A DNA stretch of 64,000 nt. It comes from Streptomyces gelaticus. GTDB lineage: Bacteria > Actinomycetota > Actinomycetes > Streptomycetales > Streptomycetaceae. Position 1 is the stretch's first letter. The number at the start of each line of letters is the position of its first letter. Location of the stretch: contig NZ_BMTF01000009.1 in assembly GCF_014649535.1 (NCBI RefSeq), positions 1 to 64,000 of the forward strand. The letters are read 5' to 3'. Positions 17,876-29,171 of this stretch are shown here, piece by piece. A program made the translations under genes and the position numbers. The notes beneath the pieces were generated by a model that did not search any database, was not told the origin of the DNA, and saw nothing but the letters and a program-made list of their open reading frames with translations.

Positions 17876-18363
17876 GGCGCAGGACCGTTACGTCGGGCGG
17901 GCTCGACGAAGTCCTCGACAGCCTCGCGTCCGCCCCGCCCGCCGCACGGGAGGAGGCCGCCCCCGCGCAGCCTCCGGCCCGTGACCAGCAGGGGATGCGT
18001 TCGGAGTTCGAGTTCGAGCTCCCGCGCGGATACGTCGACGACGAGGGCCAGGTCCATCGGCGCGGCTCGATGCGGCTCGCGACGGCACGGGACGAGCTGC
18101 GCCCGCAGATCGACCTGCGGGTGAAGGAGAACCCGGCCTATCTGTCCGTGGTGCTGCTGAGCCAGGTGATCACCCAGCTCGGCACCATCACCGATGTGCA
18201 CGCCGGGGTCGTCGAGCGGATGTACGCCACGGATGTGGCGTTCCTCCAGGACTTCTACCGCAGGATCAACAGCGAGGGCCACACGCATGCCGCGGTGACC
18301 TGCCCGCTGTGCCACGGGTCGTTCGAGGTGGACCTCTCGGGTGGGCGCCTGGGGGAATCGTGA
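17872..18363 (+). CDS. CIS tail assembly-type protein
   Basis: A 163-aa protein found at this place, between tube and DUF6760-like genes, in actinomycete eCIS loci. The first ~45 residues are Ala/Pro-rich. The middle (FEFELPRGYVDDEGQVHRRG, then MRLATARDEL and NPAYLSVVLLSQVITQLGTI) resembles phage tail assembly chaperone-like proteins. The C terminus has a CPLCHGSF motif that could bind metal. It overlaps the tube gene and the following small gene. I infer a chaperone or assembly role; a structural role cannot be excluded. Confidence 0.75.
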   Translation: MRRRTVTSGGLDEVLDSLASAPPAAREEAAPAQPPARDQQGMRSEFEFELPRGYVDDEGQVHRRGSMRLATARDELRPQIDLRVKENPAYLSVVLLSQVITQLGTITDVHAGVVERMYATDVAFLQDFYRRINSEGHTHAAVTCPLCHGSFEVDLSGGRLGES

Positions 18364-18518
18364 CGTACGCGCCTTCCCGGTTGCGGGAGGAGATCGCGTA
18401 CGTCGCCTACCACTTCCACTGGCAGCGAGAGGACATCCTCGACCTCACCCACGGCGAGCGTCAGGAGTGGGTGCGGGAGATAGCGCGGATCAACACCCGC
18501 GTCAACGAAGGCGGGTGA
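18360..18518 (+). CDS. Small DUF6760-like CIS protein
   Basis: A 52-aa protein starting at a GTG that overlaps the preceding stop (GTGA). The sequence LREEIAYVAYHFHWQREDIL followed by LTHGERQEWVREIARIN matches a short helical protein seen in eCIS and phage-tail loci, resembling the second frame of tail-assembly chaperone pairs such as gpG/GT. The frame extends upstream to 18309 but that start would overlap the previous gene without an RBS. The two genes are translationally coupled, which fits a chaperone pair. The function is inferred only. Confidence 0.8.
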   Translation: MTYAPSRLREEIAYVAYHFHWQREDILDLTHGERQEWVREIARINTRVNEGG

Positions 18519-18522
18519 TCGT

Positions 18523-21507
<2,985 letters not shown>

Positions 21508-21569
21508 AGGCGGCTCGAACGGCAGTACACCACACGGCAGTTGGCAATGGCAGAGAAGAAGAGAAGCGC

Positions 21570-21995
21570 ATGACGGACAACATCTTCGCGACGAGCGTGT
21601 TCTTCAGGCTCGTCATCGGGGGCAGCGATCTGGGGGCCTTCCACACCTGCTCGGGTCTGGGCGCCGAAGTGGAGATGGAGCAGTACGCCGAGGGCGGCAA
21701 CAACGGTTTCACCTGGCAGCTGCCGGGGCGGATCACCTGGACCAACATCACGCTGACCCGCCCGGTCACCGCCGACACGCTCAAGATCGCACGGTGGCTG
21801 AACGAGACGATCCAGCGGGTCGAGCCCAAGGACGGCGAGATCGTCGCACTCCGCCCGGACCTCAGCCGCATCATCAGCTGGCAGGTACAGGGAATCGTGC
21901 CGGTCCGCTGGCAGGGGCCGTCCTTCGACCCCGCCAGCTCCCAGGCGGCGATCGAGACGCTGGAGATCGCACACGAAGGCCTGGCACCGTCCTGA
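21570..21995 (+). CDS. cis5: Second gp19-like tube/baseplate hub protein
   Basis: A 141-aa gp19-family protein (ATSVFFRLVIGGSDLGAFHT near 7-26; TLKIARWLNETIQRVEPKDG near 70-90; AAIETLEIAHEGL at the end). In Afp/PVC, Afp5/Pvc5-type proteins of this family link the tube to the spike. It is placed immediately before the LysM and spike genes, which supports this role rather than the main tube. The extra tube gene at 17435 is clearly different in sequence. Confidence 0.9.
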   Translation: MTDNIFATSVFFRLVIGGSDLGAFHTCSGLGAEVEMEQYAEGGNNGFTWQLPGRITWTNITLTRPVTADTLKIARWLNETIQRVEPKDGEIVALRPDLSRIISWQVQGIVPVRWQGPSFDPASSQAAIETLEIAHEGLAPS

Positions 21996-22055
21996 TCAAT
22001 CATCACATTCCTCAGCAGGTACAGGTATCGGAGAAGACCGGGAAGGAGGAGCGCC

Positions 22056-22778
22056 ATGTCACCCGCTGTCCGTACCAGCCGTGCTCGCGCCCAGCTGACC
22101 ATCATGGAACCGCCGACGACCGTCGGCGCCAAACCGGGCGGGAACCTCGCCCGGATCACCCTGCAGTTCAACCCCGCGAAGCTGTCGCTGAGCAAGAGCA
22201 CCGAGTGGCGGCGTACGCCGTCCCGGATGGCCGGGCAGTCCGCACTGCCCGAATTCGTGGGCAGCGGGCCCCGGGCGCTGTCCCTGGAGGTCTTTCTGGA
22301 CTCCACCGCCACCCACGACAACTCGGTGGAGAAGGCGGTGGAACAACTGATGCTGGCATGTGTGCCCACTCCCAGCAGCCTGGCCCGCAAGACGCCCGCC
22401 AGCCCCTGGGTCCGCTTCGACTGGGGCACGTCGAAGACGACCTCGTTCGACGGCGTGATGTCCAACCTCTCCGTCTCGTACACCCTGTTCGATGTCGACG
22501 GGAAGCCGTTGCGCGCCACCTGCGCCCTGTCGATCGAGGAGGCGAGCGTGGACCCGGCGGGCCAGAACCCCACGTCCGGCTCGCGGGAGGCACGCCGTAC
22601 GCACCGGGTCGTCGCCGGTGACAGCCTGCCGTTGCTGGCCTGGCGGGAGTACGGCGACGCCACCGCGTGGCGCACGATCGCCGAGGCCAACGACGTGGAC
22701 GACCCGATGCAGTTGATCCCCGGCAGGGAGCTGGTCGTGCCGGGACTGGAGGACCACGCTCCGGAGGGCAGCCGGTGA
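22056..22778 (+). CDS. cis7: LysM-domain baseplate protein (Afp7/Pvc7-like)
   Basis: A 240-aa protein. The N-terminal ~180 residues (LQFNPAKLSLSKSTEWRRTP; LPEFVGSGPRALSLEVFLDS) are the eCIS baseplate domain. Residues ~185-235 are a LysM module (THRVVAGDSLPLLAWREYGD, then IPGRELVVPG). In phage T4 and eCIS such proteins clamp the tube start to the spike, and the LysM is structural rather than necessarily binding peptidoglycan. It overlaps the spike gene by 4 nt (GTGA). Confidence 0.92.
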   Translation: MSPAVRTSRARAQLTIMEPPTTVGAKPGGNLARITLQFNPAKLSLSKSTEWRRTPSRMAGQSALPEFVGSGPRALSLEVFLDSTATHDNSVEKAVEQLMLACVPTPSSLARKTPASPWVRFDWGTSKTTSFDGVMSNLSVSYTLFDVDGKPLRATCALSIEEASVDPAGQNPTSGSREARRTHRVVAGDSLPLLAWREYGDATAWRTIAEANDVDDPMQLIPGRELVVPGLEDHAPEGSR

Positions 22779-24541
22779 CCGCCGCAGGACGCTCCTTCGC
22801 CGCGGACCCCATCGTGGAAGCCCCCGGTGAGCTGCCGGCGGCCTGGGCCGCCCAGCTGGTGAGCTGCGTGGTGGACGAGAACGTCGGCCTGCCGGACACC
22901 GCCGTGCTGATGTACCGGGACCCCGATCACAAGCTGCTCACCGCCACCGGACTCACCATCGGCACCCCGCTGAAGATATCCGTGGTCACCGTGCAGGAGC
23001 GGGTGCGAGAGCGGCTGTTCACCGGGGAGGTCACGGCGGTCGAGCTGGACAGCGACACCACCGGTTCGTTCACGGTGGTCCGCGCCTTCTCCAAGGCACA
23101 CCGGCTCCAGCGCGGCCGGAAGGTGGTGGCCTTCCGCAACATGAAGACCGCGGACATCGTGCGCAAGGTCGCCGCGGGCGCCGGGCTGGCCTGCGGGAGG
23201 ATCGAGGCCGCGCCCATCACGTACAAGCAGCTCACCCAGCCCAATGTCTCGGACTGGGAGTTCCTCCAGTTTCTCGCGGCGGAGAGCGGCGCGTACGTGC
23301 GGGTGGACGACAAGGGGCTGTTGCAGTTCGTGAAGCCGAAGCCCGCCGCTTCCGCCCCCTCACCCGCCACCTCCGCCACCCGGCACCCGATGGTCCTGGA
23401 GTACGGGCGCAATCTGCTGGCCCTGCGGGCCGTGCTGACCGGTGCGGACGGGGCGGACAGTGTGGAGGTGCGCGGCTGGAACATCGACACCAAGACACGG
23501 CTGGTCGCCCGCGAGCAGTCCATTCGCAGCGACACGGTGTCCCCGGGGATGAGTCCGTCGCTGGCGGCCGGGGCATTCGGCCCGAACGCCCGGATGACAG
23601 TCACCGACACCCCGTACCGGACGCAGGCCGAGGCCACGGCCGTGGCCGGTTCGGTGGCCGCCTCGGTGAGCGCCGGATTCGGCGAGATCGAGGCGGTCGC
23701 CGAGGGCAATCCCCAGCTGCGGGCGGGCGAGCCGGTGGCCCTCGGCAACGTCGGGCCCGCGTTCGCCGGGCGCTACACGGCCACCGCCGCGCACCACGTA
23801 CTGGAACCCAACGGTGGCTACCGTACGACCGTGCTGGTGAGCGCGGCCCCCGACCGCTCCCTTGCGGGACTGACCAGCGGCGCGAACGCGCCCTCGCGCG
23901 GCCCGCGCATGCCGGGTCTCGCGATCGGTGTGGTCACCGACATCCGCGAGGGCAAGGCCGAACGGGGCTGGGTCCGGCTGAAGTTCCCCTGGCTCGACGA
24001 CACCTACGTCACCGACTGGGTCCGTACGGTGCAGTGGGGCGGCCAGGGTGGCGGCGGGGTGTTCAGTCCCGAGGTCAACGACGAGGTGCTGGTCGGCTTC
24101 GAGCAGGGGCTGCTGGACAGCCCGTACGTGCTCGGCGGTCTCTACAACGGGGTCGACAAGCCCTCGCCGCACGACGTGCCGCTGGTCGACCCGACCAGCG
24201 GCAAGGTCAACCGCCGTTCCCTGGTGTCCCGTTCGGGCAACCGGCTGGAGCTGCTGGACGCCCCGCGCGGACCGTCCGGTGTCCGGCTGGCCACCGGCGA
24301 CAAACGGCTCGAAGTCACCCTGGACGAGCGGCGGAGCGAGATCGCGCTGACGGTGTACGCCCGCGGCGGCAGCCGGGCGCTGAGCTCCGTGACCCTCTCC
24401 GCGTCCGGGATCACCCTCGACGCCGGAACGGGCGACGTGAACATCAAGGGCAGCTCGGTGACCGTCAACGGCAAGACGGGGGTCACGATCGACGGCGGAC
24501 TGCTCGGCGTGCTCAAGGCCAAGCTCATCAGGATCAACTGA
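22775..24541 (+). CDS. cis8: VgrG/gp27-gp5-like spike protein
   Basis: A 588-aa trimeric spike. Residues ~1-370 are the gp27-like hub (FTGEVTAVELDSDTTGSFTV; DWEFLQFLAAESGAYVRVDD). An OB fold begins near 385 (GVVTDIREGKAERGWVRLKF; FSPEVNDEVLVGFEQGLLDS). A short beta-helix closes it (DVNIKGSSVTVNGKTGVTID). No C-terminal effector extension is present, so it is a plain structural spike. GTG 22775 overlaps the LysM gene stop; the longer upstream frame would run into that gene. The PAAR gene that follows would sharpen its tip. Confidence 0.95.
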   Translation: MTAAGRSFAADPIVEAPGELPAAWAAQLVSCVVDENVGLPDTAVLMYRDPDHKLLTATGLTIGTPLKISVVTVQERVRERLFTGEVTAVELDSDTTGSFTVVRAFSKAHRLQRGRKVVAFRNMKTADIVRKVAAGAGLACGRIEAAPITYKQLTQPNVSDWEFLQFLAAESGAYVRVDDKGLLQFVKPKPAASAPSPATSATRHPMVLEYGRNLLALRAVLTGADGADSVEVRGWNIDTKTRLVAREQSIRSDTVSPGMSPSLAAGAFGPNARMTVTDTPYRTQAEATAVAGSVAASVSAGFGEIEAVAEGNPQLRAGEPVALGNVGPAFAGRYTATAAHHVLEPNGGYRTTVLVSAAPDRSLAGLTSGANAPSRGPRMPGLAIGVVTDIREGKAERGWVRLKFPWLDDTYVTDWVRTVQWGGQGGGGVFSPEVNDEVLVGFEQGLLDSPYVLGGLYNGVDKPSPHDVPLVDPTSGKVNRRSLVSRSGNRLELLDAPRGPSGVRLATGDKRLEVTLDERRSEIALTVYARGGSRALSSVTLSASGITLDAGTGDVNIKGSSVTVNGKTGVTIDGGLLGVLKAKLIRIN

Positions 24542-24600
24542 CACCCCGCCACCCCTGCGAACCGCCAGAAGTCCCTTTCCCAGCAAGGAGAAACCCGACC

Positions 24601-24918
24601 ATGCCCCCCGCAGCCCGTACGGGCGACAGCACCGCCCACGGCGGCCTCATCGGCACCCCGCCCCCGGGTGCGGTGGCCGTCGCCACCGTGCTGATCGGTG
24701 GCCGGCCCGCGGCCGTCACCGGGAGCCTGCACGTGTGCGTCGTCCCCCCGCACGCCGCGCTCGGGCCGGGGAACGTGATCATGCCCAACCCGGCCGCCGC
24801 CGTCACCGGTCAGGTCCTGATCGGCGGACTGCCCGCCGCCCGGATGCGGGACAACACCACCTGCGGCGCCCCCATCATCAGCGGTGCGCTGAACGTACTG
24901 ATCGGGGGCCCGATGTGA
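24601..24918 (+). CDS. cis10: PAAR-repeat spike tip protein
   Basis: A 105-aa PAAR protein that caps the spike trimer and binds a metal at its point. The sequence has the Gly/Pro-rich repeats of the family (VLIGGRPAAVTGSLHVC; VLIGGLPAARMRDNTTCG) with His and Cys residues that can hold the metal. No toxin domain is fused. ATG 24601 has AAGGAG 10 nt upstream. It overlaps the next gene by 4 nt. Confidence 0.95.
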   Translation: MPPAARTGDSTAHGGLIGTPPPGAVAVATVLIGGRPAAVTGSLHVCVVPPHAALGPGNVIMPNPAAAVTGQVLIGGLPAARMRDNTTCGAPIISGALNVLIGGPM

Positions 24919-25340
24919 GCGGCGGCGGATTCATCGGACGCGGCTGGGGATTCCCCCTGCGGGTCGGCCCCACGGGTGGCATCGGCATGGTCGAGCGGGA
25001 CCGGGAGATCGAGGAGGCGATCGGGCTGGTGCTCGGCACGGCGCCGGGAGAGCGGCCGATGCGCCCGGAGTTCGGCTGCGGCATCCACGACTACGTCTTC
25101 GCACCCGGTGACGGCGCCACCGCCGGGCGCATCGCCCACGAGGTCCGCACCTCGCTGGAGCGGTGGGAGCCGCGCATCGAGGTGACCGATGTGGTGATCG
25201 CGTTCGACGCCATCGAGGAAGGCACCTTGTACATCGACGTGCACTACACCGTGCGGGCCACGAACGACCTGCGCAACCTCGTCTTCCCCTTCTACACCAT
25301 TCCGTCCTCCGAGGGCTCCGAAGAACCGGGAGTACGCTGA
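24915..25340 (+). CDS. cis9: gp25-like baseplate wedge protein
   Basis: A 141-aa GPW/gp25-family protein that connects the sheath to the baseplate and nucleates sheath assembly. It has the family motif MRPEFGCGIHDYVFAPGDG near 55-73 and LYIDVHYTVRATNDLRNLVF toward the C terminus, with the EFGCG segment resembling the conserved EPR-type wedge core. GTG 24915 overlaps the PAAR stop. Its own stop overlaps the ATG of the baseplate J gene by one base. Confidence 0.95.
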   Translation: MSGGGFIGRGWGFPLRVGPTGGIGMVERDREIEEAIGLVLGTAPGERPMRPEFGCGIHDYVFAPGDGATAGRIAHEVRTSLERWEPRIEVTDVVIAFDAIEEGTLYIDVHYTVRATNDLRNLVFPFYTIPSSEGSEEPGVR

Positions 25341-27301
25341 TGGCCCTGCCGTCACCCAACCTGGACGACCGCCGCTTCCAGCAGCTCGTCGACGAGGCCA
25401 AGCGCTACGTCCAGCAACGCTCACCCGAGTGGACCGACCACAATGTGTCGGACCCCGGGGTCACACTCATCGAGACGTTCGCGTACATGGTCGACCAGCT
25501 GCTCTACCGGCTGAACCGGGTGCCGGACAAGAACTACTCGGCTTTCCTCGACCTGCTGGGCGTCACCTTGTTCCCGCCGTCGGTGGCGCGGGCGGAGGTC
25601 GACTTCTGGCTGTCCGCGCCGCAGCCGGAGACCGTGCGGCTCCCGGCGGGCACCGAGGTCGCCACCTCACGTGGCGAGGCCGAGGAGGCGGTGGTTTTCT
25701 CCACCTCCGAAGAGCTTCCGATCGTGCCGAGTTCGCTGGTCCGGCTGGTCACCGCACCGGCCTCCGGCGACCAGACCGACCGCACCGCACCGCTCGGCGC
25801 CGGAAAGGACATCCCGTGCTTCCAGCCCCGCCCGGAGCCCGGTGATGCCCTGCTGTTCGGGCTTCCCACCGCCGTGCCCCGCTGCATCGTCGCCGTACGT
25901 CTGGACAGCCGGGTGGAGGGCGTCGGCGTCGACCCGCGGCAGCCCCCGCTGGTGTGGGAGGCGTGGGACGGCGCCCGCTGGGTCACCTGCCAGACCGGCA
26001 CCGACAGCACCGGCGGGCTCAACAGGCCCGGCGAGGTGATCGTGTTCGTCCCGGCCGGCCACACCGCGTCGGTGACCGCGGGGACCCGGGCGGGATGGCT
26101 GCGCTGCCGGGTCGCCGCGCCGGAGCCGGGCCAGCCGTTCTACTCCGAGTCGCCCACGATCCGGGAGGCCGAGGTGTTCACCGTCGGTGGCACGGCGAAT
26201 GTCGAGCACGCGGAGACCGTTCTCGACGTTCCGCTGGGGACTTCCGAAGGCGTCGCGGGGCAGCGGTTCTCCGTGACCAGGACTCCGCTGCTGATGGACG
26301 GGGAACCGCCGGTCGTCCAGGTGTCCTCCGCGGAGGGCTGGCAGGACTGGACCGCGGTGGAGCACTTCGGCGCCTCCTCGCCGCACGACCGGCACGTACG
26401 GATCGACGCCGTCTCCGGCGAGTTCGCGTTCCCGCCGGAGGTACGAGAGCCGGACGGAACGATGCGCGCCTACGGCGCCGTGCCCGAAAAGGGCGCACAG
26501 TTGCGCATCCCGCGCTACCGGACGGGCGGCGGCGCGGCCGGGAACGTGGCCCGGGGCGCCATCTGCGTGCTGCGCAGCTCGGTGCCGTACGTGGCGGGCG
26601 TGGACAACCGCGAGGCGGCGCGGGGCGGGGTCGACGGCGAGACCGTCGAGAACGCGAAGGTAAGGGCGCCGAACATCCTGCGGGTGCAGGAGCGGGCGGT
26701 CACGGCCGGGGACTACGAGGCCGTCGCACGCGAGGCCGCGCCTTCGCTGCGCAGGGTCCGGTGCCTGCCCGCCGTCGCGGGCGAGGCCGGCGCGGTACGG
26801 GTCCTGGTGGTGCCCGACGCGGTCGCCGACGAGGGCGGTCAGCTCCGGTTCGAGCAGTTGATCCCGTCGGACTCCGTGCTCGCGGCGGTCACGGAGCGAC
26901 TCGACGAACGGCGCCTGGTCGGCACACGGCTGGTGGTGGAGCCGCCCGCGTACCAGGGGGTCACCGTGGTCGCCAGGCTGGTGACGGCCGGCGCCGACGT
27001 GGACCGGGTCCGGGCCGACGCGGTCGCGGCGCTGTTCCGCCACATCGACCCGCTGCGGGGCGGCACGGCGGGGACCGGGTGGCCGTTCGGCAGGCCGGTG
27101 CAGTACGGCGAGATCTTCGCCGTGCTCCAGGGCGTACCGGGGGTGTTGCTGGTGGAGGAGGTTCGGATGTTCCCCGCGGACCCGATCACCGGCCGGCGCG
27201 GGGCGGCGGTGCAGCGGATCGATGTCGCCCCGGGCGCCCTGGTCTTCTCCCACCAGCACCAGGTGGACGTCATCGCGAGCGCGGCCGGTGACGGCTCATG
27301 A
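25340..27301 (+). CDS. cis11: Baseplate J-like protein (Afp11/Pvc11-like)
   Basis: A 653-aa baseplate component, equivalent to T4 gp6, that forms the wedge ring. The N terminus (LPSPNLDDRRFQQLVDEAKR; VSDPGVTLIETFAYMVDQLL) and the J core (GVDGETVENAKVRAPNILRV near 430; TAGDYEAVAREAAPSLRRVR near 455) are typical of putative baseplate assembly proteins in eCIS. ATG 25340 is used because it is coupled to the gp25 stop (TGATG) and begins at the family's normal N terminus. It overlaps the tail protein I gene by 4 nt. Confidence 0.95.
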   Translation: MALPSPNLDDRRFQQLVDEAKRYVQQRSPEWTDHNVSDPGVTLIETFAYMVDQLLYRLNRVPDKNYSAFLDLLGVTLFPPSVARAEVDFWLSAPQPETVRLPAGTEVATSRGEAEEAVVFSTSEELPIVPSSLVRLVTAPASGDQTDRTAPLGAGKDIPCFQPRPEPGDALLFGLPTAVPRCIVAVRLDSRVEGVGVDPRQPPLVWEAWDGARWVTCQTGTDSTGGLNRPGEVIVFVPAGHTASVTAGTRAGWLRCRVAAPEPGQPFYSESPTIREAEVFTVGGTANVEHAETVLDVPLGTSEGVAGQRFSVTRTPLLMDGEPPVVQVSSAEGWQDWTAVEHFGASSPHDRHVRIDAVSGEFAFPPEVREPDGTMRAYGAVPEKGAQLRIPRYRTGGGAAGNVARGAICVLRSSVPYVAGVDNREAARGGVDGETVENAKVRAPNILRVQERAVTAGDYEAVAREAAPSLRRVRCLPAVAGEAGAVRVLVVPDAVADEGGQLRFEQLIPSDSVLAAVTERLDERRLVGTRLVVEPPAYQGVTVVARLVTAGADVDRVRADAVAALFRHIDPLRGGTAGTGWPFGRPVQYGEIFAVLQGVPGVLLVEEVRMFPADPITGRRGAAVQRIDVAPGALVFSHQHQVDVIASAAGDGS

Positions 27302-27861
27302 CCAGAGCCGCGGTCCCGGGGCTCGCCAGCCGCTACCCGATCGGGGGGCTGCTGCCCGCCCTGTACGCGGACGACGACCTGGCCCAGCGGTTCACCGCGG
27401 GCCTGGACACCGTCCTGGCGCCCGTCCTGTCCACCCTGGACAACCTCCCGGCCTACTTCGACCCGTCGCTGGCGCCGGCCGACTTCCTGCCCTGGCTGTC
27501 GTCCTGGGTGGCCGCCGACATCGATCCGGAGTGGCCCGAAGGGCTGCGGCGGGCCGTCGTCGCGCGCGCCGTCGAGCTGCACCGCAGGCGCGGCACCCGT
27601 CGCGGCCTGGTCGAGCACCTCCGGCTCTGCTTCGGCGTGGGCGCCGATGTCCAGGACGGCGGTGGCGCCACGTGGTCGTCCCGGCCGGGCGCCGAGCTGC
27701 CTGAGCCGCCGACCGGAGAACTCCTGGTGCGCGTCTGGGCGTTGCACGGCGGTCCGGTGGACGCCAACCGCGTCCTGGACTTCGTCGCGGCCTCGTGCCC
27801 CGTACACCTCACATGCCGGGTGGAGATCCTGCCGGGCCCGCCAGACGAGACAGGAGGCTGA
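27298..27861 (+). CDS. cis12: Tail protein I-like baseplate protein (Afp12/Pvc12-like)
   Basis: A 187-aa protein of the phage tail protein I family (equivalent to T4 gp7 N-terminal part). Motifs are RYPIGGLLPALYADDDLAQR at the start, LPWLSSWVAADIDPEWPEGL near 63-82 and VELHRRRGTRRGLVEHLRLC near 92-111. It completes the baseplate wedge with the J-like protein. It overlaps the J gene by 4 nt. In many eCIS a longer Afp12 carries extra domains; this one is minimal. Confidence 0.93.
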   Translation: MTRAAVPGLASRYPIGGLLPALYADDDLAQRFTAGLDTVLAPVLSTLDNLPAYFDPSLAPADFLPWLSSWVAADIDPEWPEGLRRAVVARAVELHRRRGTRRGLVEHLRLCFGVGADVQDGGGATWSSRPGAELPEPPTGELLVRVWALHGGPVDANRVLDFVAASCPVHLTCRVEILPGPPDETGG

Positions 27862-27865
27862 CGCG

Positions 27866-29089
27866 ATGCGTTCGTGCCCGGCGTGCGGTACGGCCAACCG
27901 CGAGGACGACGAGTTCTGCGGGAACTGCGGCTCCTACCTGGGCTGGTCCTCCAGGGCGCCGCAGAACGCGCCCGCCGCTGCGGAACCCGCCGCCCCAGCT
28001 GCTCCCGCCGAACCGGCGGGACCGGCCGCCGAGCCCGCCGCCGGAGCTCCGGCCGAGCCCGCGGCCGGCCCGGCGACCGGACCCGCCCCGGAGCCCGAGG
28101 CCTCCTCGGCCGGGAATCCGCCCTCCCCGCGCCCCGAGCCGGCGGCGGAACCGGCGCGGTCGCGTGCACCAGAACCCCCGGCGGCGCCGTCCGTGGAGCC
28201 CGCGCCGGCACCGGAGCCGCCCCCGCGGCCGGCGGCGCAGCCCGCCCCCGTACGACCGGAACCGCCGGCGCAGCCCGCTCCCGTCCGGCCGCAGTCACCG
28301 GCACCGGACGAGCCCGTGGTCGCGGTGCAGCCGGCCAAGCCGATCGGCCGGCGGCCCGTCGTGAGGCCCGTGACGAAGGACGAGGAGCCGGACGGGCCGC
28401 CGTGCCCGGCATGCGGCACACCGAACCTGCCGGGGCGCCGCTTCTGCCGCCGCTGCGCCGCGCCCTTGCAGACCAAGGAGCAGGCCGCGCCGCTGCCGTG
28501 GTGGCGCACGGTGTGGCCGTTCCGCCGCCGCGTGCGGAGCGGATCGGGCCGGGCGCTGCGGCGGACGGTACTGGTGCTGGCGGTCGCCGGACTGCTGTGC
28601 GCGGTCTTCCTGCTCCTGCCGGCCGGGCGCTACGTCTTCGAGGACGTACGGGACAAGCTCGGCGGAACGGCGGAGATCAGCCCGACCGGGGTCACCGCGA
28701 GCGCACAGGCCCCCGGCCATCCGGCGTCCGCCGCCGTCGACGGACTGACCAACAAATACTGGGGGGCACCCTCCCTCGGCTCCTCGCTGACGTGCACCTT
28801 CGACAAGCCGTTCCGGCTGGTCGGCGTCGTGGTCTACCCCGGTGTGTCGACGGAGCCCGAGGAATTCCGGCAGGGAGCCAGGCCCACCCGGGCCGACCTG
28901 GTCATCACCTCGGCGGACGGCAAGGTCCACGAGAAGACGATGACGCTCACCGACAAACCGGGTCGGCAGACGCTGCGCACCGGCATCAGTGACGTCGTCT
29001 CCGTCCGGCTCGTGCTGAGGGCCGCGTCCGGCCAGGGCAAGGGGCGGCCGATCGCCGTCGGGGAGGTCGAGATCTTCAAGCGCACCTGA
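27866..29089 (+). CDS. Zinc-ribbon membrane protein with discoidin-like C-terminal domain
   Basis: A 407-aa protein ending the CIS operon. Two zinc ribbons are visible: CPACG...CGNCG at residues 4-23 and CPACG...CRRCA near 180-200, joined by a Pro/Ala/Glu-rich linker. One membrane segment lies at about 233-255 (LVLAVAGLLCAVFLLLPAG). The last ~140 residues are an NPCBM/F5-8-type C-like beta sandwich (ASAQAPGHPASAAVDGLTNK; SLTCTFDKPFRLVGVVVYPG). The ribbons should face the cytoplasm and the sandwich the outside. RBS AGGAGG precedes ATG 27866. It could tether the baseplate or sense the envelope; this is inference. A strong terminator follows. Confidence 0.85.
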   Translation: MRSCPACGTANREDDEFCGNCGSYLGWSSRAPQNAPAAAEPAAPAAPAEPAGPAAEPAAGAPAEPAAGPATGPAPEPEASSAGNPPSPRPEPAAEPARSRAPEPPAAPSVEPAPAPEPPPRPAAQPAPVRPEPPAQPAPVRPQSPAPDEPVVAVQPAKPIGRRPVVRPVTKDEEPDGPPCPACGTPNLPGRRFCRRCAAPLQTKEQAAPLPWWRTVWPFRRRVRSGSGRALRRTVLVLAVAGLLCAVFLLLPAGRYVFEDVRDKLGGTAEISPTGVTASAQAPGHPASAAVDGLTNKYWGAPSLGSSLTCTFDKPFRLVGVVVYPGVSTEPEEFRQGARPTRADLVITSADGKVHEKTMTLTDKPGRQTLRTGISDVVSVRLVLRAASGQGKGRPIAVGEVEIFKRT

Positions 29090-29105
29090 GACCGGACACC
29101 ACCCG

Positions 29106-29139
29106 GATCGGGCCGGGACAGCGCCGCCCCGGCCCGATC
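29106..29139. terminator. Bidirectional terminator after the CIS operon
   Basis: GATCGGGCCGGG (29106-29117) and CCCGGCCCGATC (29128-29139) form a perfect 12-bp stem with a 10-nt loop. It lies between the convergent zinc-ribbon and aldo/keto reductase genes and marks the right edge of the CIS cluster. Confidence 0.8.
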
Positions 29140-29171
29140 GCCCTGCTCCGCCCCGAAACGGGCGGCCGAGG

